From Bog-473 sp963743785 (GTDB lineage Bacteria; Actinomycetota; Acidimicrobiia; Acidimicrobiales; RAAP-2): a stretch of DNA of 64,000 nucleotides. The stretch lies in assembly GCA_963743785.1 (NCBI GenBank), contig CAVURD010000020.1:142160-206159 (forward strand), read 5' to 3'. Position numbers and translations under genes: made by a program. Positions 52,066 to 61,078 of the stretch are shown here, piece after piece (position 1 is the first letter of the stretch; every line of letters begins with the position of its first letter). The notes beneath the pieces were generated by a model, which ran no database searches, was not told the DNA's origin, and worked only from the letters and a program-made list of their open reading frames with translations.

Positions 52066-53421
52066 GTGGCCACGAATCCGTATTTGATGGGCAACTTCGC
52101 GCCGGTGGTCACCGAGGTGACAGCGCCAAATCTGACCGTGATCGGATCGTTGCCCGTCGAACTGCGTGGTCGCTTCCTGCGCAACGGACCGAACCCGGTC
52201 AAGGCGCCTGACCCGTCGACCTATCACTGGTTCACCGGCGATGGGATGGTGCATGGGATTCATCTGAGCGAAGGCAAGGCCGATTGGTATCGCAACCGAT
52301 GGGTGCGATCAGCGGAGGTGGCCCAGGCCTTGGGGGAGGCGGCTCATCCTGGTCCGGTGCATGAGGGGATGGACTTCGCCTCCAACACCAATGTGATCGG
52401 GCACGCCGGCCGGACCTTCGCCATCGTCGAGGCCGGCGCGCTGCCATATGAGCTCACTGACGAGCTCGAGACGATCGGGCCCTGCGACTTCGATGGTTCT
52501 TTGGCCGGTGGTTACACGGCCCACCCGAAGCGGGATCCCCAGTCGGGCGAGCTCTACGCCGTGTCCTACTACTGGGGGTGGGGCAATGACGTCGAGGTGA
52601 CAATCCTGGACGCCCAGTCCCGGGTCCGTTCGTCGCGGCGGGTCACCCTGGGCGGGCCGGTGAGCGTGCATGACACAGCCATCACCGAGAAGTGGATCGT
52701 CCTGTTGGACCTGCCCGTGCTCTTCGATCTGGAGATGGCGGGAGCCGGATCGCGCTTTCCATACCATTGGGCCGATGACTACCCGGCCCGTGTGGGGCTC
52801 TTAGCTCGGGACGGTGACTCCACTGACGTCGTGTGGCACGAGGTCGACCCCTGCTACGTGTTCCACACCATGAACGCGTACGACACCGAAGGCGGCGACG
52901 GCATCGTGCTCGACGTGGCTCGGCACCCCTCCATGTTCCGCACCGTACTGAACGGTCCCTCCGAGGGTCTGCCCACGCTCGAGCGCTGGCACGTCGACGG
53001 CCTCGGTGGCCCCGTGAAGGAAGAGCGCCTCGATGACCGAGGCCAGGAGTTCCCCCGTATTGACGAACGACAGCTCGGTCGTCCATATCGGATCGGCTAT
53101 AGCGTCTCCGTGCGGGACGAGGGCGGCATCGTCGGGACCGAGTCGGGTCTGATCCGCCATGATCACCTGGCCAATACCACTGAGGTGCGGAACTTCCGGT
53201 CCGGTGCCACCATCGGGGAGGGCGTCTTCGTGCCGCGCAGCGAGACCTCCCAAGAGGGCGATGGCTGGGTACTGACGCTGGTGCACCAGGCCGGCACAGA
53301 CGACTCGGATCTGTACGTCCTCAATGCCCAGGACATCTGCGGCGAGCCCCAAGCCATTGTCCACTTGCCCCAGCGGGTACCGGCGGGATTCCACGGCAAC
53401 TGGGTCCCAGACCCCCTCTGA
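52066..53421 (+). CDS. Carotenoid cleavage oxygenase family protein
   Basis: 451 aa from GTG 52066, with GGAGGGG 11 nt upstream. Seven-bladed propeller with the four iron-binding His regions: GGYTAHPKRDP, VSVHDTAITEKW, VFHTMNAYDTEG and the terminal FHGNWVP. N-terminal LRGRFLRNGPNPVKAP and WFTGDGMVHGIHL are hallmarks. Non-heme Fe(II) dioxygenases of this family split carotenoids, stilbenes or lignostilbenes to aldehydes. The lack of a carotenoid pathway nearby and the TetR control make a stilbene or phenylpropanoid substrate possible. Confidence 0.94.
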   Translation: MATNPYLMGNFAPVVTEVTAPNLTVIGSLPVELRGRFLRNGPNPVKAPDPSTYHWFTGDGMVHGIHLSEGKADWYRNRWVRSAEVAQALGEAAHPGPVHEGMDFASNTNVIGHAGRTFAIVEAGALPYELTDELETIGPCDFDGSLAGGYTAHPKRDPQSGELYAVSYYWGWGNDVEVTILDAQSRVRSSRRVTLGGPVSVHDTAITEKWIVLLDLPVLFDLEMAGAGSRFPYHWADDYPARVGLLARDGDSTDVVWHEVDPCYVFHTMNAYDTEGGDGIVLDVARHPSMFRTVLNGPSEGLPTLERWHVDGLGGPVKEERLDDRGQEFPRIDERQLGRPYRIGYSVSVRDEGGIVGTESGLIRHDHLANTTEVRNFRSGATIGEGVFVPRSETSQEGDGWVLTLVHQAGTDDSDLYVLNAQDICGEPQAIVHLPQRVPAGFHGNWVPDPL

Positions 53422-53473
53422 CGAGGCCGCACAGGGCCACCCGGGTGGCATCGCATGCCCCAGCCCCCGTCAC

Positions 53474-53878
53474 TCATTTCCCCGTCCTGGCGTCCAGTTC
53501 GGCCTCGAGGCGGGCCACGAGCCGTTTGGGCGCCGTCAGGCAGTAGCTCTCGTAGATCATCTCGGCGACCTCGTCCCAATTGGGCGCCTCTTTCAAGGCG
53601 ATCCGCACCCCGACCCAGCCCTTTGAGCCCACGTAGGGAGGCACGAAGAATCGCTCGCCATCGGAATTGACCAATATCCGCTGAACCCCTTCCGGCGCCT
53701 TCAGGGTCATATATGACCGATCCTCGCTGATGACGACGAAGAGCTTGTCCCGCACCCGGAAGCCGGGGGAGACGTGACCGCCGAACGACTTCTCGACCGC
53801 CTCGGGCAGCGCCAGGCAGGTCTTGCGGATGCGCTCGATCACTCTGGCGGGGGCGCCGGCCGTATCAGTCCCTTCCAC
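53474..53878 (-). CDS. MmcQ/YjbR family protein
   Basis: 134 aa. CyaY-like fold protein: CLALPEAVEKSFGGHVSPGFRVRDKLFVVI, LKAPEGVQRILVNS, FFVPPYVGSKGWVGVRI and MIYESYCLTAPKRLV. Family of putative DNA-binding proteins (double wing), function unknown. A single gene between convergent carotenoid oxygenase and the acyl-CoA operon, 37 bp downstream of the ferritin-like gene's reading direction start of gap. Confidence 0.88.
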   Translation of the reverse strand: MEGTDTAGAPARVIERIRKTCLALPEAVEKSFGGHVSPGFRVRDKLFVVISEDRSYMTLKAPEGVQRILVNSDGERFFVPPYVGSKGWVGVRIALKEAPNWDEVAEMIYESYCLTAPKRLVARLEAELDARTGK

Positions 53879-53914
53879 GTAACATCAGAAATCAGTCGAC
53901 CGACGGCCGAGTCC

Positions 53915-55060
53915 TCAGTCCGCCGCCGAAGCCATCCGGTCGGCGGCCACGGCGTCATAGGCCTCGTAGTCGGAGCCGGTGTCGTCAGCGAACTCGAACT
54001 CCAGAAGCCCCGCCGCGCCCCAGCGCTCCCGTAGATACCCACCATTCGCGTCCAGCAGGCCCAGCTTGCGGGTGTTCGGCACCAACTTGGCGAAGAAGCC
54101 ACGTTGGAAGCCGCGCGCGGGGTTGATCTTGGACTCGGATGCCGCCTGCACAATGAAGGGCACCACCGCAGCTTCCGTCGTTCCCATCCGCTCCCACACC
54201 TCGGGTGTCGTCGCCCGGGACCGCGAGTTCAGCGTGGCGTCGACCATGAACTCCTGGCGCTCTTTGAGTTCAGCCTGGCTCAGGTCGGCGTAGAACTCCG
54301 ACAACGTCAACACCCCGAAGGCCACGTGTCGGGCCTCGTCTGACATGACATACCGCAGCAACTTCTTCAGCAACGGCTCCTGGGTCCGCCGCAACATGTC
54401 CCCAAACGCCGCCAACGCCAGCGACTCGATCACGATCTGCATCCCCAGATACGCAATGTCCCACCGCGAGTCCTCCAGCAAGGACCAGATCTGCTCCTTC
54501 AGGAAGGGACTCATCGGATAGGCCTCGCCCAACTTGGTCGACAGGTACTTGGCGAACACCTCGGTGTGCCGCGCCTCGTCCATGGTCTGGGTGGAGGCGT
54601 AGTACTTGGCGTCGATCCATGGCACGGTCTCGACGATCTTGGCGGCGGTCATCATGGCGCCCTGCTCGCCGTGCATGAATTGGCTCAACGAGGCCGTGAA
54701 GAACTCGATGCCCAGCTGGGTGTATTCCTTGTCCGACCATGTGGCCAGCGGCGAGCCCGGCAGCCGGCCCGCTACCCGGGCCACGGCCAGCATCGGGCTG
54801 TCCTGCTCGGCCACCAGACGCTCGGGGTCGACGTCGGTGGCCCAGTCCAGGTCGGTCACGCTGTTCCACTGCGAGCCCATGGCCTTGTTGTAGAGCGTGA
54901 CCAGTTGCGTCCGGTTCCGCTCGTAGTCCCATAGGAAGGCCCGATCGGCATTGTCGTGGATGATGTGGATGGCCTCGTCCATCTCCCCTGGACTCGGCGG
55001 CGGAGGCGTGTCCCCCGCCCCCGATCCCGACGCAGCCCCCGACCCCGATCCGACGGTCAT
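53915..55060 (-). CDS. Ferritin-like diiron protein
   Basis: 381 aa from ATG 55060. Four-helix bundle with diiron ligands: EFFTASLSQFMHGEQGAMM, MDEARHTEVFAKYL, LGMQIVIESLALAAF and MSDEARHVAFGVL (two ExxH pairs, E/DEARH). This is the ribonucleotide-reductase-like/AurF-like class of actinobacterial oxygenases rather than storage ferritin. The N-terminus is Gly/Ser/Pro low complexity (GSGSGAASGSGAG). Last gene of the acyl-CoA operon, 5 bp after the SDR, so an oxygenase acting on a CoA-linked or lipid substrate is likely (inference). Confidence 0.85.
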   Translation of the reverse strand: MTVGSGSGAASGSGAGDTPPPPSPGEMDEAIHIIHDNADRAFLWDYERNRTQLVTLYNKAMGSQWNSVTDLDWATDVDPERLVAEQDSPMLAVARVAGRLPGSPLATWSDKEYTQLGIEFFTASLSQFMHGEQGAMMTAAKIVETVPWIDAKYYASTQTMDEARHTEVFAKYLSTKLGEAYPMSPFLKEQIWSLLEDSRWDIAYLGMQIVIESLALAAFGDMLRRTQEPLLKKLLRYVMSDEARHVAFGVLTLSEFYADLSQAELKERQEFMVDATLNSRSRATTPEVWERMGTTEAAVVPFIVQAASESKINPARGFQRGFFAKLVPNTRKLGLLDANGGYLRERWGAAGLLEFEFADDTGSDYEAYDAVAADRMASAAD

Positions 55061-55065
55061 GTCAG

Positions 55066-55980
55066 TCAGCTCCTCTTCCCGCCCATGTTGGCGTTCGGGG
55101 CCGCCTTCTCGACCAGCCCGGGGATGACCTCGCCCAGTTCGGCGGGGTCCCAGCGGTCGTCCTTGTCGACCCCCGGCCCGGCCACCCAGCCCTCGGCCAC
55201 CGAGATGTTGCCGCCCATGACGTTGAAGACCCGCCCGGTGATGGCCGCCGACTCGGGGCTGCCCAGCCACACCACCAGGGGAGCGATGTTGCCCGGGTCC
55301 AATGGGTCGAACTCCTCGGGCTTCTTGGCCGCCGAAGCAGCGCCCATGCCCAGGTTCTCGGTCATCCGGGTCAGGGCGGCCGGGGCGATGGCGTTGACGG
55401 TGACGCCGTAGCGGCCCAGCTCCATCGCCGCAATGATCGTCATGGAGGCGATACCGGCCTTGGCTGCCCCGTAGTTGGTCTGCCCCACGTTGCCGTAGAT
55501 CCCCGACGGCGACGTCGTGTTGATGATCCGGGCATCGTTGGTCTCGCCCGCCTTGGAGCGGTTGCGCCAGTACTCACTGGCGTGGCGCATCGGCGCAAAG
55601 GTCCCCCGCAGGTGCACCCGGATGACGGCATCCCATTCCTCGATCGTCATGTTGACCATCATCCGGTCACGTAGGATCCCGGCGTTGTTGACCAGTACAT
55701 CGAGCCCGCCGAAGGTGTCGATGGCGGTCTGGATCAGCCGCCCGGCCCCGTCGTAGTCCGAGACGTCGTCGCCGTTGGCCACGGCTTCCGCGCCCATGCC
55801 CCGGATCTCGTCGACCACCTCTCCCGCCGGACCGGCTGAGCTCCCGGTCCCGTCGACCTCGGCCCCGAGGTCGTTCACCACGATCCTGGCGCCCTGGCTG
55901 GCGAACTCGAGGGCGTGCTCGCGCCCGATGCCCCGGCCCGCCCCGGTGATGACGACGATGCGTCCGTCGTTGATGCCCAT
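55066..55980 (-). CDS. Short-chain dehydrogenase/reductase
   Basis: 304 aa from ATG 55980. Rossmann motif VVITGAGRGIGREHA, NNAGILRDRMM, and catalytic Ser/Tyr/Lys in TSPSGIYGNVGQTNYGAAKAG. The REHALEFASQGARIVVNDLG pattern and length match the (3R)-hydroxyacyl-CoA dehydrogenase/MFE-2-like group. Probably oxidises a beta-hydroxyacyl-CoA or hydroxysteroid within the operon. Confidence 0.92.
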   Translation of the reverse strand: MGINDGRIVVITGAGRGIGREHALEFASQGARIVVNDLGAEVDGTGSSAGPAGEVVDEIRGMGAEAVANGDDVSDYDGAGRLIQTAIDTFGGLDVLVNNAGILRDRMMVNMTIEEWDAVIRVHLRGTFAPMRHASEYWRNRSKAGETNDARIINTTSPSGIYGNVGQTNYGAAKAGIASMTIIAAMELGRYGVTVNAIAPAALTRMTENLGMGAASAAKKPEEFDPLDPGNIAPLVVWLGSPESAAITGRVFNVMGGNISVAEGWVAGPGVDKDDRWDPAELGEVIPGLVEKAAPNANMGGKRS

Positions 55981-56047
55981 GATGTTCGCTCCTTTATCTC
56001 GTATCCCTCGTATGTCTCGGATCTCGTATCTCGCATCTGTATGCTCG

Positions 56048-57688
56048 CTACCGCTGCCGTCCTGCCGCGGCTGCTGCCGCTGCCGCTGCTCGATACTGGT
56101 CACGCAGCAGCCGCTTGTAGATCTTCCCCGTATCCTCGCGCGGCAGCTGGTCCACGAAATCCACGGTGCGTGGGCACTTGAAGTGGGCCAGCCGCGCCCG
56201 GCAGAACGCCATGAGCTCGGCCTCCAGCTCGATGCCCCGGGCCCCGCTGACCACCACCCCCTCGGCCGGCTCCACCACGGCCTTGACCGCCTCACCCCAC
56301 TCCTCGTCGGGCACCCCGATGGTCGCCACGTCGCCCACGGCCGGATGCTCGAGCAGCACGGCGTCGACCTCGGCCGGGTAGATGTTCACGCCGCCCGAGA
56401 TGATGAGGTTGGCGGTGCGGTCGGTCAGGAACAGAAAGCCCTCGTCGTCCATGTAACCCATGTCGCCGAGGGTGAAGTAGTCGCCCCGGAAGGCGTCGTC
56501 GGTCTTCTCGGCGTCGCCGTAGTAGTCGAACTTGCTGGCGGCCGGGGCCCGCAGGAAGACCAGGCCGATCTCGCCCGGGGCCACCGGATTGCCCTCGGGG
56601 TCGGCCACCTTGACCTGGTCGGCCAGCATCGGGCGGCCGACCGTCCCCGGGTGGGCCAGCCACGTGGCCGAGTCGACCAGTGTGCCCAGCCCCTCGGTGG
56701 CGGCGTAGTACTCGACCACGATCGGGCCCAGCCACTCGATCAGCGCCTGTTTGACTCCGACGGGACAGGGCGCGGCGCCGTGGATGATGAAGCGCAGCGA
56801 CGACAGGTCCGACGCCTGCCGCACGCCGTCGGGTAGTGCCAGCATGCGGTGGAACATGGTCGGCACCATGTGGGTGTGGGTGATCCCGTGCCGCTCGATG
56901 AGCCGCAGCGTCTCGGTCGGATCCCAGTGCTCCATGATCACGACGGGCACGCCGTAGACGAAGGGTATGGCGATGGAGAAGGCCAGCGGGGCGGCGTGGT
57001 AGAGCGGCCCAGTGCACAGATGGACGTCGACACTGCGCTCCCAGTCCTCGTCGTAGCCGCAGAAGTTGACGGCGGCCAGCGCGCTGGGCGCCTGACCCTC
57101 GCGGTGGACGCCTTTGGGGCGACCCGTGGTGCCCGACGTATAGAGCATCTGGGTGCCGATGACCGGGTCGTCGATGTCCGACCCGTCTTCGGCGGCGATC
57201 ACCTCGTCGTATGACGCAAACCCCCGTCGGTCGCCGCCGACGCCCAGACGGATCAGACCCGACCCCGATCCCGACCCCGACGCAGCAGCACCCGTTTCTG
57301 CTGACGCTTCCGTCGACGCGGACGCCTCCGCGATCTTGTCGCCCAATTCGGTCGCACCAATGAATGCCTTGGCCTCGCAGTTGGCGACGATGTACGCCGC
57401 CTCCTCGCCGGTGAGGTGCCAGTTGATCGGTGTCAGCCGCAGGCCGGAACGCTGCGCCGCGTAGAGCACCTCCACGAATTCAGGCCGGTTGGTGCACATG
57501 AGGGCCACGCTGTCGCCCGGGGCGAGGCCTCGCGCCCGCAGCGCCCGGACCAGGCGGTTGATGTTGGCGTTGAGCTCACCGAACGTGCGGTCGCCATACG
57601 CCGTGATGACGGCCGGACGGTCGGGCCCCTTCGCCGCCCACCAGGCCAGCAGCATGCCCTCGGCTGCCGCGGCCGCCCGATCCTTCAC
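56048..57688 (-). CDS. Acyl-CoA synthetase (AMP-forming ligase)
   Basis: 546 aa from GTG 57688, overlapping the DUF35 stop (GTGA). Adenylate-forming core: P-loop MLYTSGTTGRPKGVHREG, VEYYAATEGLG, GDYFTLGDMGYMDDEGF, ISGGVNIYPAEVD and the catalytic Lys in REDTGKIYKRLLRD. An insert of Ala/Ser/Thr/Gly repeats (about residues 155-180, with GSGSGSG) interrupts the N-domain and is encoded by repetitive GACCCCGAT DNA. It ends in a poly-Ala run. Activates a fatty or related carboxylic acid to its CoA ester, the entry step of this operon. Confidence 0.93.
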   Translation of the reverse strand: MKDRAAAAAEGMLLAWWAAKGPDRPAVITAYGDRTFGELNANINRLVRALRARGLAPGDSVALMCTNRPEFVEVLYAAQRSGLRLTPINWHLTGEEAAYIVANCEAKAFIGATELGDKIAEASASTEASAETGAAASGSGSGSGLIRLGVGGDRRGFASYDEVIAAEDGSDIDDPVIGTQMLYTSGTTGRPKGVHREGQAPSALAAVNFCGYDEDWERSVDVHLCTGPLYHAAPLAFSIAIPFVYGVPVVIMEHWDPTETLRLIERHGITHTHMVPTMFHRMLALPDGVRQASDLSSLRFIIHGAAPCPVGVKQALIEWLGPIVVEYYAATEGLGTLVDSATWLAHPGTVGRPMLADQVKVADPEGNPVAPGEIGLVFLRAPAASKFDYYGDAEKTDDAFRGDYFTLGDMGYMDDEGFLFLTDRTANLIISGGVNIYPAEVDAVLLEHPAVGDVATIGVPDEEWGEAVKAVVEPAEGVVVSGARGIELEAELMAFCRARLAHFKCPRTVDFVDQLPREDTGKIYKRLLRDQYRAAAAAAAAAGRQR

Positions 57689-58275
57689 GCTGGCGTCGCC
57701 GCCGGTGTGAAGAGTGGCAATTGCCGACCGTCGGAAAGCGGCTCCCAGGTCACCGTCACCGCCATGCCGATGCGGACGTCTTCGGGTGGACACCCAATGA
57801 TGTTGGTCATCATGCGCACACCCTCATCGAGGTCGACCAGTGCCACGACGTAGGGCTCGCCGTGCGAAAAGGTGGCACCGGTGGCCGCTGGATTGTGCTC
57901 AATCGTCGCCGCATGCACGACGGCCCGACCGCTGGCCGTGCGCCATTCCAACGTCGACGCGCCTGCCCGGTCCGACTGCCCCGACTTTCCCGACTGCGCC
58001 GGGTGGTCCGCCCCCGAGTCGCCCAGCCCGTCCGCCGCGCAGTACGGGCAGAAGAACCGCGGGTAGAAGATCCCCCGATCACACGACGTGCACCACTGCA
58101 CCAGCAACGTGCCCTCCCGGGTGGCCTCCCAGAAGGGGCCGCTCTCGGCGCCAACCGGCGGTTCCATCCGGGTCCGCTCCGTCTTGACCCGCTCGACCCG
58201 CTCGACCCGCCTGTCCTCCCCCCCAGCCGCCGCCGCCACCGCAGCTCTCGCTTCTCCTTCGTCACCGGCCGTCAC
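57685..58275 (-). CDS. DUF35 Zn-ribbon/OB-fold protein with inserted linker
   Basis: 196 aa from GTG 58275, overlapping the thiolase-like stop (GTGA). Zinc ribbon VQWCTSCDRGIFYPRFFCPYC, then an insert GDSGADHPAQSGKSGQSDRAG, and the OB fold: LEWRTASGRAVVHAATIEHN, EPYVVALVDLDEGVRMMTNIIG. Larger than the DUF35 at 39906 because of a charged N-terminal stretch (RRVERVERVKTERTR) and the insert. Expected to bind the adjacent thiolase-like protein. Confidence 0.88.
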   Translation of the reverse strand: MTAGDEGEARAAVAAAAGGEDRRVERVERVKTERTRMEPPVGAESGPFWEATREGTLLVQWCTSCDRGIFYPRFFCPYCAADGLGDSGADHPAQSGKSGQSDRAGASTLEWRTASGRAVVHAATIEHNPAATGATFSHGEPYVVALVDLDEGVRMMTNIIGCPPEDVRIGMAVTVTWEPLSDGRQLPLFTPAATPA

Positions 58276-59456
58276 AGTGTCGCCTCGGTTCCCAACACGG
58301 CCGTGGACATGCACGAGAGCACCACGCCCGAACCGTGGGCCACCGCGATCTCGGGCCGGTCGACCTGGCGGGCTTCCGCTTCGCCCCGCAGCTGACGGAC
58401 GGCCTCGACAATGAGGAACATGCCGTACATGCCGGGGTGAGTGAACGACAGGCCGCCACCGTTGGTGTTCATGGGCAGGGATCCGCCCGGTCCGAGCTTG
58501 CCGTCCTCGACGAATGCACCGCCTTCACCCTTAGCGCAGAACCCGAGGTCTTCGAGATGGAGCAGGGCGGTGATGGTGAAGCTGTCGTAGCCCATGAGGA
58601 CGTCGACGTCCCCAGGCGTGATCCCGGCCGCCTCGAACGCACGGGACCCCGATACCGCACCCGGCGTCGTCGTGAGGTCCGGCATCTGGGTGATCATCAG
58701 ATGGTCGTGGCAGGTGCCGGTGCCCAACACGTAGACAGGCGGTTTGCGCAGCGAGCGCGCCACCTCGGCGCTGGTCATCACGAAGGCACCGGCCCCGTCG
58801 GTGACCAGGCAGCAGTCGAGAAGATGCAGCGGGCTGCTCTGCAGCGGGGACGCCAACACGTCGTCCACCGTGATGGGCGTCTGGTAGCGGGCCCGAGGGT
58901 TCAGGGCGGCCCAGTCACGGGTGCTGACGGCGATCTGGGCCAGCTGCTCGGAGCTGGTGCCGAAGTCGTACATGTGCCGCGAAGCCGCCAGCGCATACGG
59001 ACCCATGGGCATGCGCAGCCCGAACGGCCACTCCCATTCGATCATCGGGTTGGGCCCGGCCAGCCCCCGCCTCGGCACCTGACGCTGGCGCCTCCGATCG
59101 CTGCGAGGTGTCGACGCGTAGACGCTGATCACCACGTTGCACAGCCCGGTGGCGATGGCGGCTGCGGCGTGCTCGAGGTGGACCTCGTAACTGGAGCCGC
59201 CGGTCATGGTCGAGTCGGTGAACGTCGGCGCGATCCCTAGATACTCAGCCAACCCCATCGCCGACTCCGCGTGGCACACCCCATCGACGTCACCTAGGGC
59301 CAGCCCGGCGTCATCGAGGGCGGCCAGGACCATGGCGACCTCGAGCTCCCGGCCGGTGCGTTCGAGCTCCCCGGTCGGCGAGACGTCGTCGGCCACACCG
59401 ACCACCGCCGCCGCCCCCCGTAACGTCCGATCGACCCCCGTCATGCCCTCGAACAT
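58272..59456 (-). CDS. Thiolase-superfamily protein lacking the nucleophilic Cys
   Basis: 394 aa. Overall Ltp/SCP2-thiolase-like fold, but the nucleophile position reads DSTMTGGSSYEVHLEHAAAA (Ser/Gly, not Cys). The GHP motif is also changed: NTNGGGLSFTHPGMYGMF keeps a His-Pro only. The region GVDGVCHAESAMGLAEYLGI has a Cys elsewhere. Such proteins act as aldolases (as Ltp2 with a DUF35 protein in steroid side-chain cleavage) or as structural partners. The DUF35 gene directly follows, which favours retro-aldol chemistry (inference). Confidence 0.85.
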   Translation of the reverse strand: MFEGMTGVDRTLRGAAAVVGVADDVSPTGELERTGRELEVAMVLAALDDAGLALGDVDGVCHAESAMGLAEYLGIAPTFTDSTMTGGSSYEVHLEHAAAAIATGLCNVVISVYASTPRSDRRRQRQVPRRGLAGPNPMIEWEWPFGLRMPMGPYALAASRHMYDFGTSSEQLAQIAVSTRDWAALNPRARYQTPITVDDVLASPLQSSPLHLLDCCLVTDGAGAFVMTSAEVARSLRKPPVYVLGTGTCHDHLMITQMPDLTTTPGAVSGSRAFEAAGITPGDVDVLMGYDSFTITALLHLEDLGFCAKGEGGAFVEDGKLGPGGSLPMNTNGGGLSFTHPGMYGMFLIVEAVRQLRGEAEARQVDRPEIAVAHGSGVVLSCMSTAVLGTEATL

Positions 59457-59464
59457 CCCCTCCG

Positions 59465-59530
59465 CTCAGGTCTCAGGCTCAGGATCCGGCTCAGTCTCAG
59501 GCTCAGACTCGGACTCGGGCTCAGACCGGC
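59465..59530. repeat. Hexamer-type CTCAGG/CTCAGA repeat
   Basis: The short gap between the thiolase-like start and the acyl-CoA dehydrogenase stop is made almost wholly of degenerate six-base steps (GGCTCA, GTCTCA, GACTCG). Confidence 0.7.
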
Positions 59531-60908
59531 TCAAGCGTTCTTGGGAAGCTCGGAGAACGGGGTCACCCGGTCGTTGTTGGGTTCCTTCGGCAGCCCGAGC
59601 ACGCGCTCACCGATGATGTTGCGCTGGATCTGGTCCGTCCCCCCGTAAATGGGTGGCGCCTGGGCGAACAGCGCCATCTCGGTGACGCTCCCGGCAAAGG
59701 GGTCGCCGGTCGCCTGCGACAGCGAGGCCTTGTCGTCGGCGTTGTAGGCGTGCAGCATGCCGGACGGCCCGGCAATCCGCAGTCCGACGTCACGGGTCAG
59801 CCGCACGATCTGGCTCATCGATAGCTTTGACACGTTCGGCATCCCCGGGATGTCGCCGCCCTGCTCCTTGACTGCCTTGAGCCGCAGGCCGTTGAACCGC
59901 CCCAGCTCGCCCAGGGTGTACAGGCGGGCCAGATCCTGTCGGATACCGGCATCACCGTTCACCTTGTTCTTCTGAGCCAGCCCGATCAGCATGCCGGCGC
60001 CGCCCCGCATGGCGGTCAGCGCGCCGCCACCGCTCCGCCGGCCGCTGCCCCCACCCGACTGGCCCGACTTGGCCGACTTGCTGGCTTTGCCGTTGGTCGG
60101 GGCCTGGACGAAGTCGCCCACCCGCTTGGGGAGCGCGCCCATCACGGTGCCCGGTTGGGCCAACCCGCCACCGGCGGCGTTGCCGCCGCCTGAACCCAGA
60201 CCGGCCCGCTCGTTCATCAGCGTGGTGTTGGCGGCGGCCCACCCGTGGTTGAGGCCACCGATAAGGGCGGCGTCGGCCACCCGGGCGTCGGTGATGAACA
60301 CCTCATTGAAGAGGGTGTGTCCGGTCATTTCTTTGAGCGGCCGGACGTCGACTCCGTCCTGGAGCATCTCGAAGGCGAAGTACGAGATGCCTTGATGCTT
60401 CGGCACGTCCACGTCAGTCCTGGCCAACAACATCCCCAGGTCGGCGTACTGCCCGCCCGAGGTCCAGACTTTCTGCCCGTTGATGACCCACTCGTCGCCG
60501 TCCCTGACGGCCCGGGTCTGCAGACCGGCCAGGTCGGATCCCGCCTGGGGCTCGCTGAAGAGCTGGCACCACGCCTTTTGCCCGGTCACGATCTCGCGGA
60601 ACGTAGTGGTCGATCTGCTCCTGCGAACCGTGGGCGGCGATCGTCGGGGCGGCCAGCAGCAGGCCGAGGCCGGCCGGCGCACCGAGCGCACCGAAGCCAG
60701 CGATCTCGTTCGACACCGCCACGGCGTCGGTGCGGGGGATCCCCCTGCCGTAGGCATTGCTGGGCAGACTTGGGGCTGACCAGCCGGCCAGGCCGAGTCG
60801 CTCCCACCATTCACCAACGGTGAGGTCGGGATCCCAGTTCTGCTGCAGCCATGAGCGCACTTCGCTCAGGAGATCGTCGGTTTGCAGGGGCGTCGCGGTG
60901 TCGGTCAC
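59531..60908 (-). pseudogene. Acyl-CoA dehydrogenase, one frameshift
   Basis: 459 codons plus one base. GTG 60908 with GGGAGGA 6 nt upstream. The N-terminal part (LLSEVRSWLQQNWDPDLTVG, LGLAGWSAPSLPSNAYGRG, GLGLLLAAPTI) reads to QEQIDHY. After one surplus base near 60602 it continues as REIVTGQKAWCQLFSEPQ, GSDLAGLQTRAVRDGDEWVI, HTLFNEVFITDARV and, at the end, PPIYGGTDQIQRNIIGERV. The C-terminal half has a Gly/Ser/Lys insert (KASKSAKSGQSGGGSG). First gene of the acyl-CoA operon. All motifs are well conserved, so the shift may be a sequence error. Confidence 0.85.
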
Positions 60909-61047
60909 GTGGTTCCTCCCGGTAGTCAGTTCGTCAGGCCCGTTCTCTCGTCGGACCTGCGTCTTGCCTACGTCCATATCTAAGTCGTCTCTATGTCGTG
61001 GTCTGAACCTATCCGTTACATCCCGGATCAGGCGACTTCTCGTCCCC

Positions 61048-61078
61048 GGCCGATCCAACCCGATCCAACCCGATCCCA
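61048..61078. repeat. Three 10-bp tandem repeats upstream of the acyl-CoA operon
   Basis: CCGATCCAAC-type units in tandem in the 244-bp gap between the acyl-CoA dehydrogenase start and the DUF2889 stop. Further loosely related ATTCCAGCT/GATTCCAGCT copies follow to about 61120. Confidence 0.6.
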
